This document shows, one piece after another, positions 18,667-25,854 of a stretch of 35,418 nt of DNA (positions are counted from its first letter, which is position 1; the number at the start of each line of letters is the position of its first letter). The DNA comes from Pseudomonadota bacterium (lineage in GTDB: Bacteria > Myxococcota_A > Polyangia > Polyangiales > Polyangiaceae). The stretch spans positions 1-35,418 of the forward strand of contig JAEXCN010000072.1 of the NCBI GenBank assembly GCA_023402175.1. Direction: 5' to 3'. The notes under the pieces were generated by a model. The model was not told the DNA's origin. It saw only the letters and a list, made by a program, of their open reading frames with translations, and did no database searches. Both the position numbers and the translations under genes were made by a program.

Positions 18667-19899
18667 TCAGCCGCCGATTCCAGGCTTGCGGCCCGTGTAG
18701 TGGAGCGCGGCGCCGTCGCCCACAATCCAGACGTCGTCTGCGCTGCTCCCCCATACAGCTCGTAAATTCGGCTTTTGCCCGGTCGGGAGCTGAGTGCTGG
18801 TCGGTTCGATCTTGGTGCCGTCGTAGTGGAGAATCGTCGCGCCATCTCCGACGAGCCAGACGTCATTCGGCCCGCTTCCCCATACGCCGCGGAGGGTCTC
18901 CGTGGTTGGAGAATCGATGGGTTGCCAGCGCTCGTCACCAGCCGACAAATGGCGAATTGTCCCGTGCACGCCCACCGCCCAGACATCGCTCCCGGAGCTT
19001 CCCCAGAGGGCCTCGAGGCGGTGGGAAGACTCGCTGTCGACCCGTGCCCACGTGAGCGAATCGGCCGCTCCGCCTGCGTCCACGCCACCGTCCGACGGCG
19101 TTCCGTGAAATATCAAGCCACGCTCGTGAGGGACGCCGAAGTCGAGGTCAACGCTGTTGTCGGCGGTCATCCAAACGTCGGCCCCAGAGGAGCCCCAGAT
19201 ACTCGTCACTTCGTACGTGACCTCGGAATATTTGCCGCTGAGTGCACGCCACGGCACGCCGCCGTCGGCGAGCGTGGTCTTCACGAATTGATTGGCGCGC
19301 GGGAAGTTCCATGGATCCCAACCGGCGATACGTACGTCGTCGGGCGAGCTCCCCCAGACGGTACGAATGAGGTACTCCTCGTCACGCGCGGGCACGTTCG
19401 TCCATGTGGCCTTGCCGTCCGTGAAGCCGGTGCTGTGGAGGATGACGCGCGTGCTGCTCACCGCCCAAACGTCGTTTGGTCCGCTGCCCCAGACGGCGAG
19501 GAGGGTGTTGAAGACGCCGCTCGGCGTCGCCGTCCACCCGGTACCGTCATGATGGACGATCGTTCCGCCCGAACCGACCGCCCATACGTCGTTCCTGCTC
19601 GTTCCCCAGACTGCGGTGAGGGTGTCGGAGGCGCCCACGCCCATCGGCACGAGGCACCACGCGACCGTCTCGCACGGCACCAACTCCTGGATGCACGAGG
19701 GATCGGACGCATCACATCCAGCTTCGGCCAATCCCGATTCGATCTCGGCTGGAGAGCTGTCGGGGAGCGTCGACGAAGCGTCTTCCTCGGCGGGGTCCGC
19801 ATCGGCATTCGTCGCGCAGCTCGCGAAGGAAGCTACGAGCGTCCCGAGCGTGACCGCAGAACCGAGAGCCGCGAGGCGACCCAACTGACGGCTGTTCAT
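18667..19899 (-). CDS. WGSxxDVW-repeat propeller lipoprotein
   Basis: 410 aa from the ATG at 19899, which overlaps the stop of the preceding gene (ATGA). Signal sequence with lipobox-like FASC and an acidic tether (NADADPAEEDASSTLPDSSP). Seven repeats follow of the type AVWGSGPNDVWAVGxxGTIxHxDG: AVWGTSRNDVWAVG, AVWGSGPNDVWAVS, TVWGSSPDDVRIAG, SIWGSSGADVWMTA, ALWGSSGSDVWAVG, GVWGSGPNDVWLVG and AVWGSSADDVWIVG. The pattern is common in myxobacterial surface proteins and is expected to form a beta-propeller; seven repeats fit one closed ring. Ligand unknown. Located directly upstream of the RCC1 propeller gene, so two unrelated seven-repeat propellers are encoded side by side. Confidence 0.87.
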   Translation of the reverse strand: MNSRQLGRLAALGSAVTLGTLVASFASCATNADADPAEEDASSTLPDSSPAEIESGLAEAGCDASDPSCIQELVPCETVAWCLVPMGVGASDTLTAVWGTSRNDVWAVGSGGTIVHHDGTGWTATPSGVFNTLLAVWGSGPNDVWAVSSTRVILHSTGFTDGKATWTNVPARDEEYLIRTVWGSSPDDVRIAGWDPWNFPRANQFVKTTLADGGVPWRALSGKYSEVTYEVTSIWGSSGADVWMTADNSVDLDFGVPHERGLIFHGTPSDGGVDAGGAADSLTWARVDSESSHRLEALWGSSGSDVWAVGVHGTIRHLSAGDERWQPIDSPTTETLRGVWGSGPNDVWLVGDGATILHYDGTKIEPTSTQLPTGQKPNLRAVWGSSADDVWIVGDGAALHYTGRKPGIGG

Positions 19900-21098
19900 T
19901 TCGGCACCACCACTCCGGCGTCGCATGGCCCCATGAGACATGCGCCATTGATGCACGGTTGCCCTTCCGCGAAGTTGCATTCATGCCCGCACGCACCGCA
20001 GTTGCCTGGATGCGAACGCAGGTCGACCTCGCAGCCGTCGGTGGGGTCTCCGTTACAGTCCGCAAATCCGTATTCGCAATCCATTGCGCAGATGCCCTTC
20101 TTGCAGGCCCTGACCTGATGGGCCTGCGGAAACGGACAGGAGTTCCCGCACGCCCCGCAGTTGGCCGGATCGCTCCGGAGGTCGCGGCACCCGGCTGCGC
20201 ACTGCGCCATTCCCGATTTCTCACATGGGTCGAGGCACTGCCGGCCGTTGCCGTCATTCCGGCACTCCTGCTCGGGAGTGCAGAATTCGTTGCATGCGCC
20301 ACAAGGCGAAGTCGAGAACGCAAGATTTACTTCGCACCCGTTGGATGCGCACCCGAGACGGAGGTCGTCGTCGCAGTCGGCGTAGCGATTGACGAAGTCC
20401 GCTTTACAATTGAGTCGCCCACATTCGCCGTCGACGCACGTATAGAGCGTGTTCGGAGGCATCGGGCTGCATGCGTCGTCCGGGTCGTTGCAGACCTTGC
20501 CGCAAGCTCCGCAGTTTTTTGGATCAGCTCGCAGATCGACGCACTTGCCGTCGCAATCGCGCTGGCCGAACGGGCAACCGCACTTCCCGTTGTTGCAGTG
20601 TACGCCCGGGGCGCACGCGTGACCGCAGACACCGCAGTTGGCGTCGTCCCAATAGACGTCGGCCTCACAGCCGTCCTCGAGGATGCCGTTGCAATCACGA
20701 TAGCTGTGGCCGGGACGCGCGATGCACTCGAACGCACACTCGCCGTTCACACAGCGCGCGCTCATGTTGGCGCGGCCCTCCGCGAGCTTGGTGCAGGACG
20801 TTCCGCAGACGCCGCAGTGCTCGTTGTTGGTCTTGAGGTTCGTGGTGCAAATGAGCGAAGGGGTCGTGCCGCAAGTGGCATACGGGTCTGGGCATTCTGT
20901 TGCCGGGCAAAGGGCGAATTCGGGCGATTCGGGACCGTCGGCGCTCGCGTCGCGCTCAGGCGTGTCGAAGGGCCCTGATGGAGTGGAAGCATCGGGCGTC
21001 TCGAAGGCGACAATCACTCGATCGCTGCCGCACGCCGCAATGACCACCGACGGGACGACAGCGATCCATAGACTCACGGGTCTCACGACTCGACGCAT
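19896..21098 (-). CDS. Cys-rich repeat lipoprotein (NCGACG type)
   Basis: 400 aa from the ATG at 21098 with GGAAGGAAG upstream. Signal peptide with lipobox IAAC, an acidic/Ser/Pro tether to about residue 60, then about eight Cys-rich units with recurring NCGACG or HCGVCG boxes (EHCGVCGTSC, NCGVCGHAC, NCGACGKVC, NCGACGNSC, NCGACGHEC) interleaved with DCNG..DGCEVDL segments. This family is frequent in myxobacteria and is often mislabelled "tryptophan synthase alpha chain"; no TrpA feature is present. The Cys pattern implies many disulfides and an extracytoplasmic location. Starts 17 bp after the membrane-protein gene of the operon and overlaps the next gene by 4 bp. Confidence 0.88.
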   Translation of the reverse strand: MRRVVRPVSLWIAVVPSVVIAACGSDRVIVAFETPDASTPSGPFDTPERDASADGPESPEFALCPATECPDPYATCGTTPSLICTTNLKTNNEHCGVCGTSCTKLAEGRANMSARCVNGECAFECIARPGHSYRDCNGILEDGCEADVYWDDANCGVCGHACAPGVHCNNGKCGCPFGQRDCDGKCVDLRADPKNCGACGKVCNDPDDACSPMPPNTLYTCVDGECGRLNCKADFVNRYADCDDDLRLGCASNGCEVNLAFSTSPCGACNEFCTPEQECRNDGNGRQCLDPCEKSGMAQCAAGCRDLRSDPANCGACGNSCPFPQAHQVRACKKGICAMDCEYGFADCNGDPTDGCEVDLRSHPGNCGACGHECNFAEGQPCINGACLMGPCDAGVVVPK

Positions 21099-21115
21099 CG
21101 TTCGCTTCCTTCCAG

Positions 21116-21823
21116 TCAGCGGGAAAAAGAGCCCGGCGGCTCGTCGAGCAGCGACGCGATCCGGCGTGCAGCCGACGATCCCGGCGCATGCACGATGAAC
21201 GCTTCGCCTCGCGCACGCGCCTCGTCACGACGGCCGAGCCGGAGAAGCGCATGTACCGCGATGACCTCGCGCTCGGCGACGAGCTGGCCATCCGGGAAGT
21301 CGCTCGAGTGCCGGTTGACGTCGCGCAGCGACGCCTCCGGATCCACGAGTACACCCGCGCGGGCGCGGTCGACCAGCGCGAGCTCACGCAAGAGTCGGTC
21401 GTTTGAGACTCCAACCGCTCTGGACGCGCCAGCGTCTACGAGCTTCGCTTGCGGGAGCGCCGCTGACGGCAGGCTGTCGACGGTGACGATGGGAGGCTCT
21501 TCGATTGCGTTCGTCGAAGGTTCGGCGGAAGGCTCCCGGGGCGAGACGATGGCCGGAGCCGCCGTTCCAATGGAAGACACTTCGGGCGCGGCCGACGTAA
21601 ACAGAGCAGCCGACGTTGCGGCGATTGCAGACAGCGCAAGCACCTTCCAAACGGTGCTCAATCCGACGCTCGACGGCGGAGCACTCGCGAGCTCGGTCAT
21701 GCGGCGTTCACAGCGAGCCATGCGTGCGTCGGACAGCGGTGGCGCCCCGAGCAGCTCGAGCAGCTTGCCCTCGGGTGCTCCCGAGTCCGTGTAACGAGGG
21801 GGCACCTCGATAGGGTCTTTCAT
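21116..21823 (-). CDS. Single-span membrane protein coupled to the sigma factor (putative anti-sigma-like)
   Basis: 235 aa from the ATG at 21823, overlapping the sigma factor stop (ATGA). Residues 1-55 are cytoplasmic and hydrophilic (LLELLGAPPLSDARMARCERRMTELA), residues about 57-77 form one transmembrane helix (VWKVLALSAIAATSAALFTSA), then a Pro/Ser/Glu linker. The C-terminal ~80 residues are helical and TPR-like (VIAVHALLRLGRRDEARARGEAFI). The order and coupling are those of ECF sigma/anti-sigma pairs, but the HxxxCxxC zinc motif of ZAS anti-sigma factors is absent. It could be an anti-sigma factor of another type or a membrane sensor; function not proven. Confidence 0.7.
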   Translation of the reverse strand: MKDPIEVPPRYTDSGAPEGKLLELLGAPPLSDARMARCERRMTELASAPPSSVGLSTVWKVLALSAIAATSAALFTSAAPEVSSIGTAAPAIVSPREPSAEPSTNAIEEPPIVTVDSLPSAALPQAKLVDAGASRAVGVSNDRLLRELALVDRARAGVLVDPEASLRDVNRHSSDFPDGQLVAEREVIAVHALLRLGRRDEARARGEAFIVHAPGSSAARRIASLLDEPPGSFSR

Positions 21824-22350
21824 GGTGACTTTTCCCTGACGTCGTCGAGCAGTTGAAACCGGCGGACGCCGCGCTCGAACTCGCGGCGTGCCGCCTGAAG
21901 TCGCGAGACCACGGTTCCACGCTCCACCCCGAGGGCTCCGGCAATCTCCTCGGTCGAGAGGCGGTCGACTTCGTACAGGAGAAATGTTTCCCGCTTCTCG
22001 ACGGACATGTTCGACAGGATGAGCTCGAGCCGTCGCTTCGCTTCCGCCCGTGCTGCGGCCTCTTCGGGACTTGGGGCGTCGGCGCAGACCTCGTGTCCTC
22101 CGTCCGAGGCATCCTCCACGCGGCGGGTCACGCGGCCACGGCGATAGCTGGACGCAACGCCCCGGCAGACGTGAAAGAGCCACGTCCGAAGGCTCGCTCG
22201 CGCGGCGTCGAACTCCGGAAGCCTCCGGTGCACGACCAGGAAGACTTCCTGGAGCATGTCGTCGAGCTCCTCGTCTCGAACGCCGAGCCGATGGAGCACC
22301 CCCCACACGAACCGGGCGTGCTCCCGGTACAGCGTGACGAGGTCCGGCAT
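21820..22350 (-). CDS. ECF-type RNA polymerase sigma factor
   Basis: 176 aa from the ATG at 22350, which follows a perfect AGGAGGT ribosome binding site at 22358-22364; the frame extends to 22398 but without such a site. Region 2 is residues about 5-75 (LYREHARFVWGVLHRLGV, DELDDMLQEVFLVVHRRLPEF, LRTWLFHVCRGVASSYRR). Region 4 is about residues 110-165 (KRETFLLYEVDRLSTEEIAGALGVERGTVVSRL). There is no region 1 or 3, as expected for ECF sigma factors, which redirect RNA polymerase to a small regulon. It is followed by a coupled membrane protein and four lipoprotein genes, so the operon itself is the likeliest target. Confidence 0.93.
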   Translation of the reverse strand: MPDLVTLYREHARFVWGVLHRLGVRDEELDDMLQEVFLVVHRRLPEFDAARASLRTWLFHVCRGVASSYRRGRVTRRVEDASDGGHEVCADAPSPEEAAARAEAKRRLELILSNMSVEKRETFLLYEVDRLSTEEIAGALGVERGTVVSRLQAARREFERGVRRFQLLDDVREKSP

Positions 22351-22403
22351 CGCGGGGACCTCCTCCGCACGTTGCCCGTGTAACAGGGCCGTATTCACGG
22401 TCC

Positions 22404-22441
22404 GTTATAGGCACCAGGACCCGAAGGCGTTTAAAAAAAGT
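22404..22441 (-). promoter_or_regulatory. Candidate promoter before the ECF sigma gene
   Basis: On the minus strand a T-run followed by AAACGC, 17 bp, then TATAAC (22409-22404) precedes the sigma gene. GGTCC and GGACC arms flank the TATAAC. The gap here (about 100 bp) is the largest inside the block, so a promoter is plausible. The -35 element is not a good match to TTGACA or to the usual ECF GGAAC, and the T-run could instead be part of a terminator of the upstream gene. Confidence 0.3.
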
Positions 22442-22451
22442 TGGGCGGTCG

Positions 22452-23588
22452 TCAGAAACCCACGCCGACCTCGGCGTAGCCGGCCGCAGCCACGAGCGGC
22501 GCCGTGAAGATCGTGCGGTTGGTCCCACCGACGCCGAACTCATGACGTGGGTAGGGCGTATGGATGTTGGCTCCGAACGTGAGAGTCACGGGGCCGAGCG
22601 CTCGACCGAAGCGGAGCCCGAGAGCCGGTGCAACGAAGTACTGGGGGCCCGCTTCGACCGGCTGAAGCCTCTTGATGATGACCGTCGTACTGCCGGCGAG
22701 GACGTGCGCGCAGCCCCCAAGCCGACCGCCCGACGAACGGACGAGCTCGACGCAGGCGCCTCCGCGAACGAGGGTCGACGCGAACGTGAAGTTCGGGTCG
22801 CCGGCCTCGACTTCCGGAAAGTGGGTCATTCCCACCGATGCAGAGAGCGGTCCGGCGAAGTGCACCTCGCCGGCGACGTCGATTCCCACCGCCAGGCGCG
22901 GAAGCAGACCGACCGCAACGGCGGGGCCGACAGACACCGAAGCACCTCGAGCTGCGGTCGGTGTTCCAACGCTCGTCTGACGCGGAACCCCACCTTCGAG
23001 CGAGGTGCGCCTCCCTCGGGCTTCGAGTGGCAGCCCGCCCTCGATTGGTTCGTCGAGATGAGCATCGCGCGCCCCCGCATCCAGGGCGTCGTCGACCTCG
23101 TCGAGACCACCATCGCCTGCTCCCGCGTCTACGGGACGCTCGTCGCCCGCGCCGATCGCCGATTGGATGTCGACGGCAATCGAGACGGCCGCTGCCTGCG
23201 TCACGGCAGAACAATCGTCGACGCTGCTCTCCAGCTGTCGTGTCGAGAACAGCTCGCCGCCGTCGACGAGCTGGAGAGTGATCACGTAACGATCTCGCGT
23301 GTGCGCGACGCTTCCGAGCACGATGCGCGGAGCGTCCTCGGAGAATGGATCGTACCCGAGTCGCGCGACGACGCTCTTCATGAGCTCCGTGCGCGACGGG
23401 CAAGTGGCCGTATTCGGTCCGGACGTCCAGATCAGTCGGACGCCGCGGCTCTTCGCATGCGCGCGAGAGAGGACGAGAAGGACGGTCAGAACGACGATGC
23501 AGGAGAGGACGAGACCTTGCGCGCGCGTGCAACGTCGGCGCAGCGCCGTCCGAGGACGCTTCGGTTCGCTTACGTCGTTCGGCCCCAT
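22452..23588 (-). CDS. Exported beta-barrel-like protein of the sigma-led block
   Basis: About 378 aa from the ATG at 23588; a start at 23612 is also open. One N-terminal hydrophobic segment (LVLSCIVVLTVLLVLSRAHA) is a signal peptide or anchor. Residues about 45-140 form a small domain (LIWTSGPNTATCPSRTELMKSVVARLG, VSIAVDIQSAI) of a type often found beside ECF sigma genes in myxobacteria. A low-complexity Asp/Gly/Ala linker follows. The last ~180 residues alternate hydrophobic strands and end in Phe (AGYAEVGVGF), the usual terminal signature of outer-membrane barrels. Function unknown; it may sense or secrete for the downstream lipoproteins. It lies about 100 bp before the sigma gene. Confidence 0.7.
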   Translation of the reverse strand: MGPNDVSEPKRPRTALRRRCTRAQGLVLSCIVVLTVLLVLSRAHAKSRGVRLIWTSGPNTATCPSRTELMKSVVARLGYDPFSEDAPRIVLGSVAHTRDRYVITLQLVDGGELFSTRQLESSVDDCSAVTQAAAVSIAVDIQSAIGAGDERPVDAGAGDGGLDEVDDALDAGARDAHLDEPIEGGLPLEARGRRTSLEGGVPRQTSVGTPTAARGASVSVGPAVAVGLLPRLAVGIDVAGEVHFAGPLSASVGMTHFPEVEAGDPNFTFASTLVRGGACVELVRSSGGRLGGCAHVLAGSTTVIIKRLQPVEAGPQYFVAPALGLRFGRALGPVTLTFGANIHTPYPRHEFGVGGTNRTIFTAPLVAAAGYAEVGVGF

Positions 23589-23690
23589 CGAGCGTGAGCG
23601 AGAGCACAGCACGGGCGCGAGGACGAAGAAAGCTCGTTCGCTTCAGCGACAGCGCGCCCGGCGTTTCGAGGAGCTCGCGTCTGCGGACGA

Positions 23691-24740
23691 TCAGGCTGCG
23701 CGGCGGCAGAGGCGCGTGAACATCTCTTCGAGGATCGCGTCCGCCGAGCGTCGCGAGCTCTTGAGCGCGACGTCGGTCTCCTGCACGACGACGAGCCATC
23801 GTTCGAGCTCGCGCGGTCGGAACGCCTTCAGCTTCCTCGCGAGGTCGCGCGCCCTGAACGCCGGATAGATGCCTGCTCGGCGCGCAGCTTCGTCGATGCT
23901 CGCGCCGTCGCGCAAAGCGGCTTCGAGCTTGAGGAGCTGGCGGAGCGACCACGCGATCGCGCCGACGAGCGGCAGCCCGCGGTCGCGCGGGTCGTACACG
24001 TCCGCGAACAGCGCGAGGACCTTGCCGAGGTCCTTCGTGCTCGCCGCGTCGACGAGCTTCCAGGTGTCCGCGAGCTTCACGCGCGTCACGCAGACGGAGA
24101 CCGCGTCCTCGGTGATGGGATTGCCGCGACCGACGTAGAGCGAGAGTCGCTCGAGGACGTCATCGAGATACGAGAGGTCGGGGCCGGCGACCTCCGCGAT
24201 GAGCTCGCAGGTGTCCTGGTCGAGCGTGTGGCCCTTGCCCTCCGCGCGCTGCTTGATCCATCCCGGCAGCTTGTGGCGATCGACCGTCGCGCAATCGACG
24301 ACGAAGCCCGCCTTCTTCGCGAGCGTGACGAGCTTCCTCCGGCCATCGAGCTTCTGCGCGACGAGGATCAGGCACGTCGTGTCGATCGGCGCCTTCGCGT
24401 ATTCAGCGAGCCGATCGAGCGGCGGAAGCGCCTTGGCATCGCTCTCCTCGTCGCTCCCGCCGTCCGAGGAGCTCGAGTCCCAGCGCTCGAGCCCGCGGAT
24501 GAGGACGACGCGCTTCTTCGCCATCATCGGGACCATGCGCGTCGCCGCGAGGACCTTGTCGACCGGCGTCTCGCCCGCGGTGAACTTGTCGAGGTTCAGC
24601 TCGGCAAGCCCGCCCGCGAGCGCAGCTTTCGTGATCGCCGCGAGCGCCTGATCGCGCAGCAGGCGCTCTTCTCCCATCAGGAGCCAGACGGGGAGGACGT
24701 CGCCCTGCTCGGCGCGCTTGATGGCCTCGTCCGGCGTCAT
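23691..24740 (-). CDS. holA: DNA polymerase III delta subunit
   Basis: 349 aa. The HolA pattern is clear: PVWLLMGEERLLRDQALAAI at the start, VPMMAKKRVVLIRGLERW, then TTCLILVAQKLDGRRKL and LPGWIKQRAEGKGHTLD in the middle domain. LIAEVAGPDLSYLDDVLERLSLY and the C-terminal collar domain (LVGAIAWSLRQLLKLEAAL) complete it. Delta opens the sliding clamp ring during loading on DNA. A Ser/Asp/Glu insertion (about residues 88-103) is a small clade-specific loop. It starts 5 bp after the MYXO-CTERM gene stop, so the two share a transcript. Confidence 0.93.
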   Translation of the reverse strand: MTPDEAIKRAEQGDVLPVWLLMGEERLLRDQALAAITKAALAGGLAELNLDKFTAGETPVDKVLAATRMVPMMAKKRVVLIRGLERWDSSSSDGGSDEESDAKALPPLDRLAEYAKAPIDTTCLILVAQKLDGRRKLVTLAKKAGFVVDCATVDRHKLPGWIKQRAEGKGHTLDQDTCELIAEVAGPDLSYLDDVLERLSLYVGRGNPITEDAVSVCVTRVKLADTWKLVDAASTKDLGKVLALFADVYDPRDRGLPLVGAIAWSLRQLLKLEAALRDGASIDEAARRAGIYPAFRARDLARKLKAFRPRELERWLVVVQETDVALKSSRRSADAILEEMFTRLCRRAA

Positions 24741-24745
24741 CGTCG

Positions 24746-25570
24746 TCAGGCAGCGCGGCGCGACGCGCGACGGCGCGCGGCGACGAGGCCGATGCCGATC
24801 ACCGGAAGAAGGAAGAAGGCCGCGGTGCCGGGGCCGCCGCTTCCGGGCACGTGGCAGCCGCAGCCCTTCGGACGCGTCTTGATCTTCTCTTCGTCCGTCT
24901 CCTGGAAGCCTTCCTGCGGGACGAAGCCGGTCGCCGTACCGGTCGGCGTGACCTCGCTCGGCCCGTTGTTGGTGGCCGCGACCGGCTCTTCGTCGTTCTT
25001 CGCCTGGTTCGCACCGGCGTCGTAGGCGTCGACCTTCTTGATGCTCTTCTCCTTCGCGTTGAAGGCGATCGCGCGGCGGTCGACGACGGGGTTGTCACCC
25101 TTGAGGGTCAGGTTCGCAGACTGACCGATGGTCGTGCCATCGGAGGTGCGGACCTCGACCTTGTACTCGCCGGCCTCGTAGCCGCGCGCACGCGTGAGAC
25201 CGAAGTCGAAGCGCGTTCCCTTGAAGATCTTGCCGCTCGGATCGGCGAAGTCGACGTCGAGGCTCTCGACGCTCGGCGTCTGGTTCTGCAGCGCCTGACG
25301 ATTCATGACGGGCTGGTCGTGTCCGTCGACGAGCGACCGCTCGTACACCGCCGTCTTCGTGAAGAGGAACTTCATCGACTGGTGCGCCGTGAGCGGGGCT
25401 TTCGGGAGCTCGATCGTCACGTAGATGTGCCACGCGCCGGAGACCTCGTTCACGTCCGTGCTCTTCAACTTGAACGTGCCCACTGCGTGTGCGGCGCGCG
25501 GGAACGAGATGAGCGTCGCGATCGCGGCGAGCAGCGCGAAGAGTGCCTGGCGAATCTTGGGGGTACGCAT
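24746..25570 (-). CDS. Exported protein with MYXO-CTERM-type sorting tail
   Basis: 274 aa from the ATG at 25570. A signal peptide (ALFALLAAIATLISFPRAAHA) is followed by a beta-rich ~200-residue domain (GTFKLKSTDVNEVSGAWHIYVTIEL). A Thr/Glu/Gln-rich linker leads to a tripartite C-terminus: Cys motif GCGCHVPGSGG, a hydrophobic helix (AAFFLLPVIGIGLVAA) and a basic end RRRASRR. That is the MYXO-CTERM arrangement, which in myxobacteria is processed by a myxosortase to anchor proteins at the outer surface. The body is not recognised. The longer frame to 25774 adds no signal. It is directly upstream of holA and divergent from a Ser/Thr kinase. Confidence 0.82.
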   Translation of the reverse strand: MRTPKIRQALFALLAAIATLISFPRAAHAVGTFKLKSTDVNEVSGAWHIYVTIELPKAPLTAHQSMKFLFTKTAVYERSLVDGHDQPVMNRQALQNQTPSVESLDVDFADPSGKIFKGTRFDFGLTRARGYEAGEYKVEVRTSDGTTIGQSANLTLKGDNPVVDRRAIAFNAKEKSIKKVDAYDAGANQAKNDEEPVAATNNGPSEVTPTGTATGFVPQEGFQETDEEKIKTRPKGCGCHVPGSGGPGTAAFFLLPVIGIGLVAARRRASRRAA

Positions 25571-25746
25571 CACGCGGGGAAAGCTACCCGAATTCCGAGG
25601 GCCCGGACAACGCGCGATGTTCAGAAATGCGCGGGATCGAAAGACTCTGCCGCGCGCGCCATCCGTCGGCAAGGACAGGGGAAAATCGGGCGCCCCTCGC
25701 GCGCGGGAAGCGCTTGTCTCCGCCCCATCTCGCGCCAGTGGTCGCG

Positions 25747-25785
25747 TTGACACCCCCTGGTGTCGGGGGCACACTTACCCCCTGG
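25747..25785. promoter_or_regulatory. Candidate promoter/operator before the PEGA-domain kinase
   Basis: In the 284-bp divergent gap 25571-25854, TTGACA (25747-25752) overlaps an inverted repeat GACACC-CCCT-GGTGTC (25749-25764), and ACCCCCTGG occurs twice (25752-25760 and 25777-25785). It is 70-108 bp before the kinase ATG. The -10 is poor, so the call rests on the repeats and position. Nothing else stands out in the gap. Confidence 0.35.
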
Positions 25786-25854
25786 CGCGCCCTTATTTTT
25801 CCACGGGTTTGCGTCTGCTTTTCATCCCGAGATCGAGACGGAGCTCCGAGCGCG

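Noticed and set aside
19896..21098. Tryptophan synthase alpha chain
   Set aside because: This label is often attached to myxobacterial NCGACG-repeat proteins; there is no TIM-barrel or TrpA active-site sequence here, only Cys-rich repeats.
22434..22441. Intrinsic terminator after the barrel-like gene
   Set aside because: There is a T-run on the minus strand, but the only stem before it is about 3 bp, too weak to support a terminator call.
25747..25800. Sigma-54 promoter before the PEGA kinase (TGGTGTCGGGGGCAC or TGGCGCGCCCTTATT)
   Set aside because: Neither has GC at the -12 position with correct spacing.
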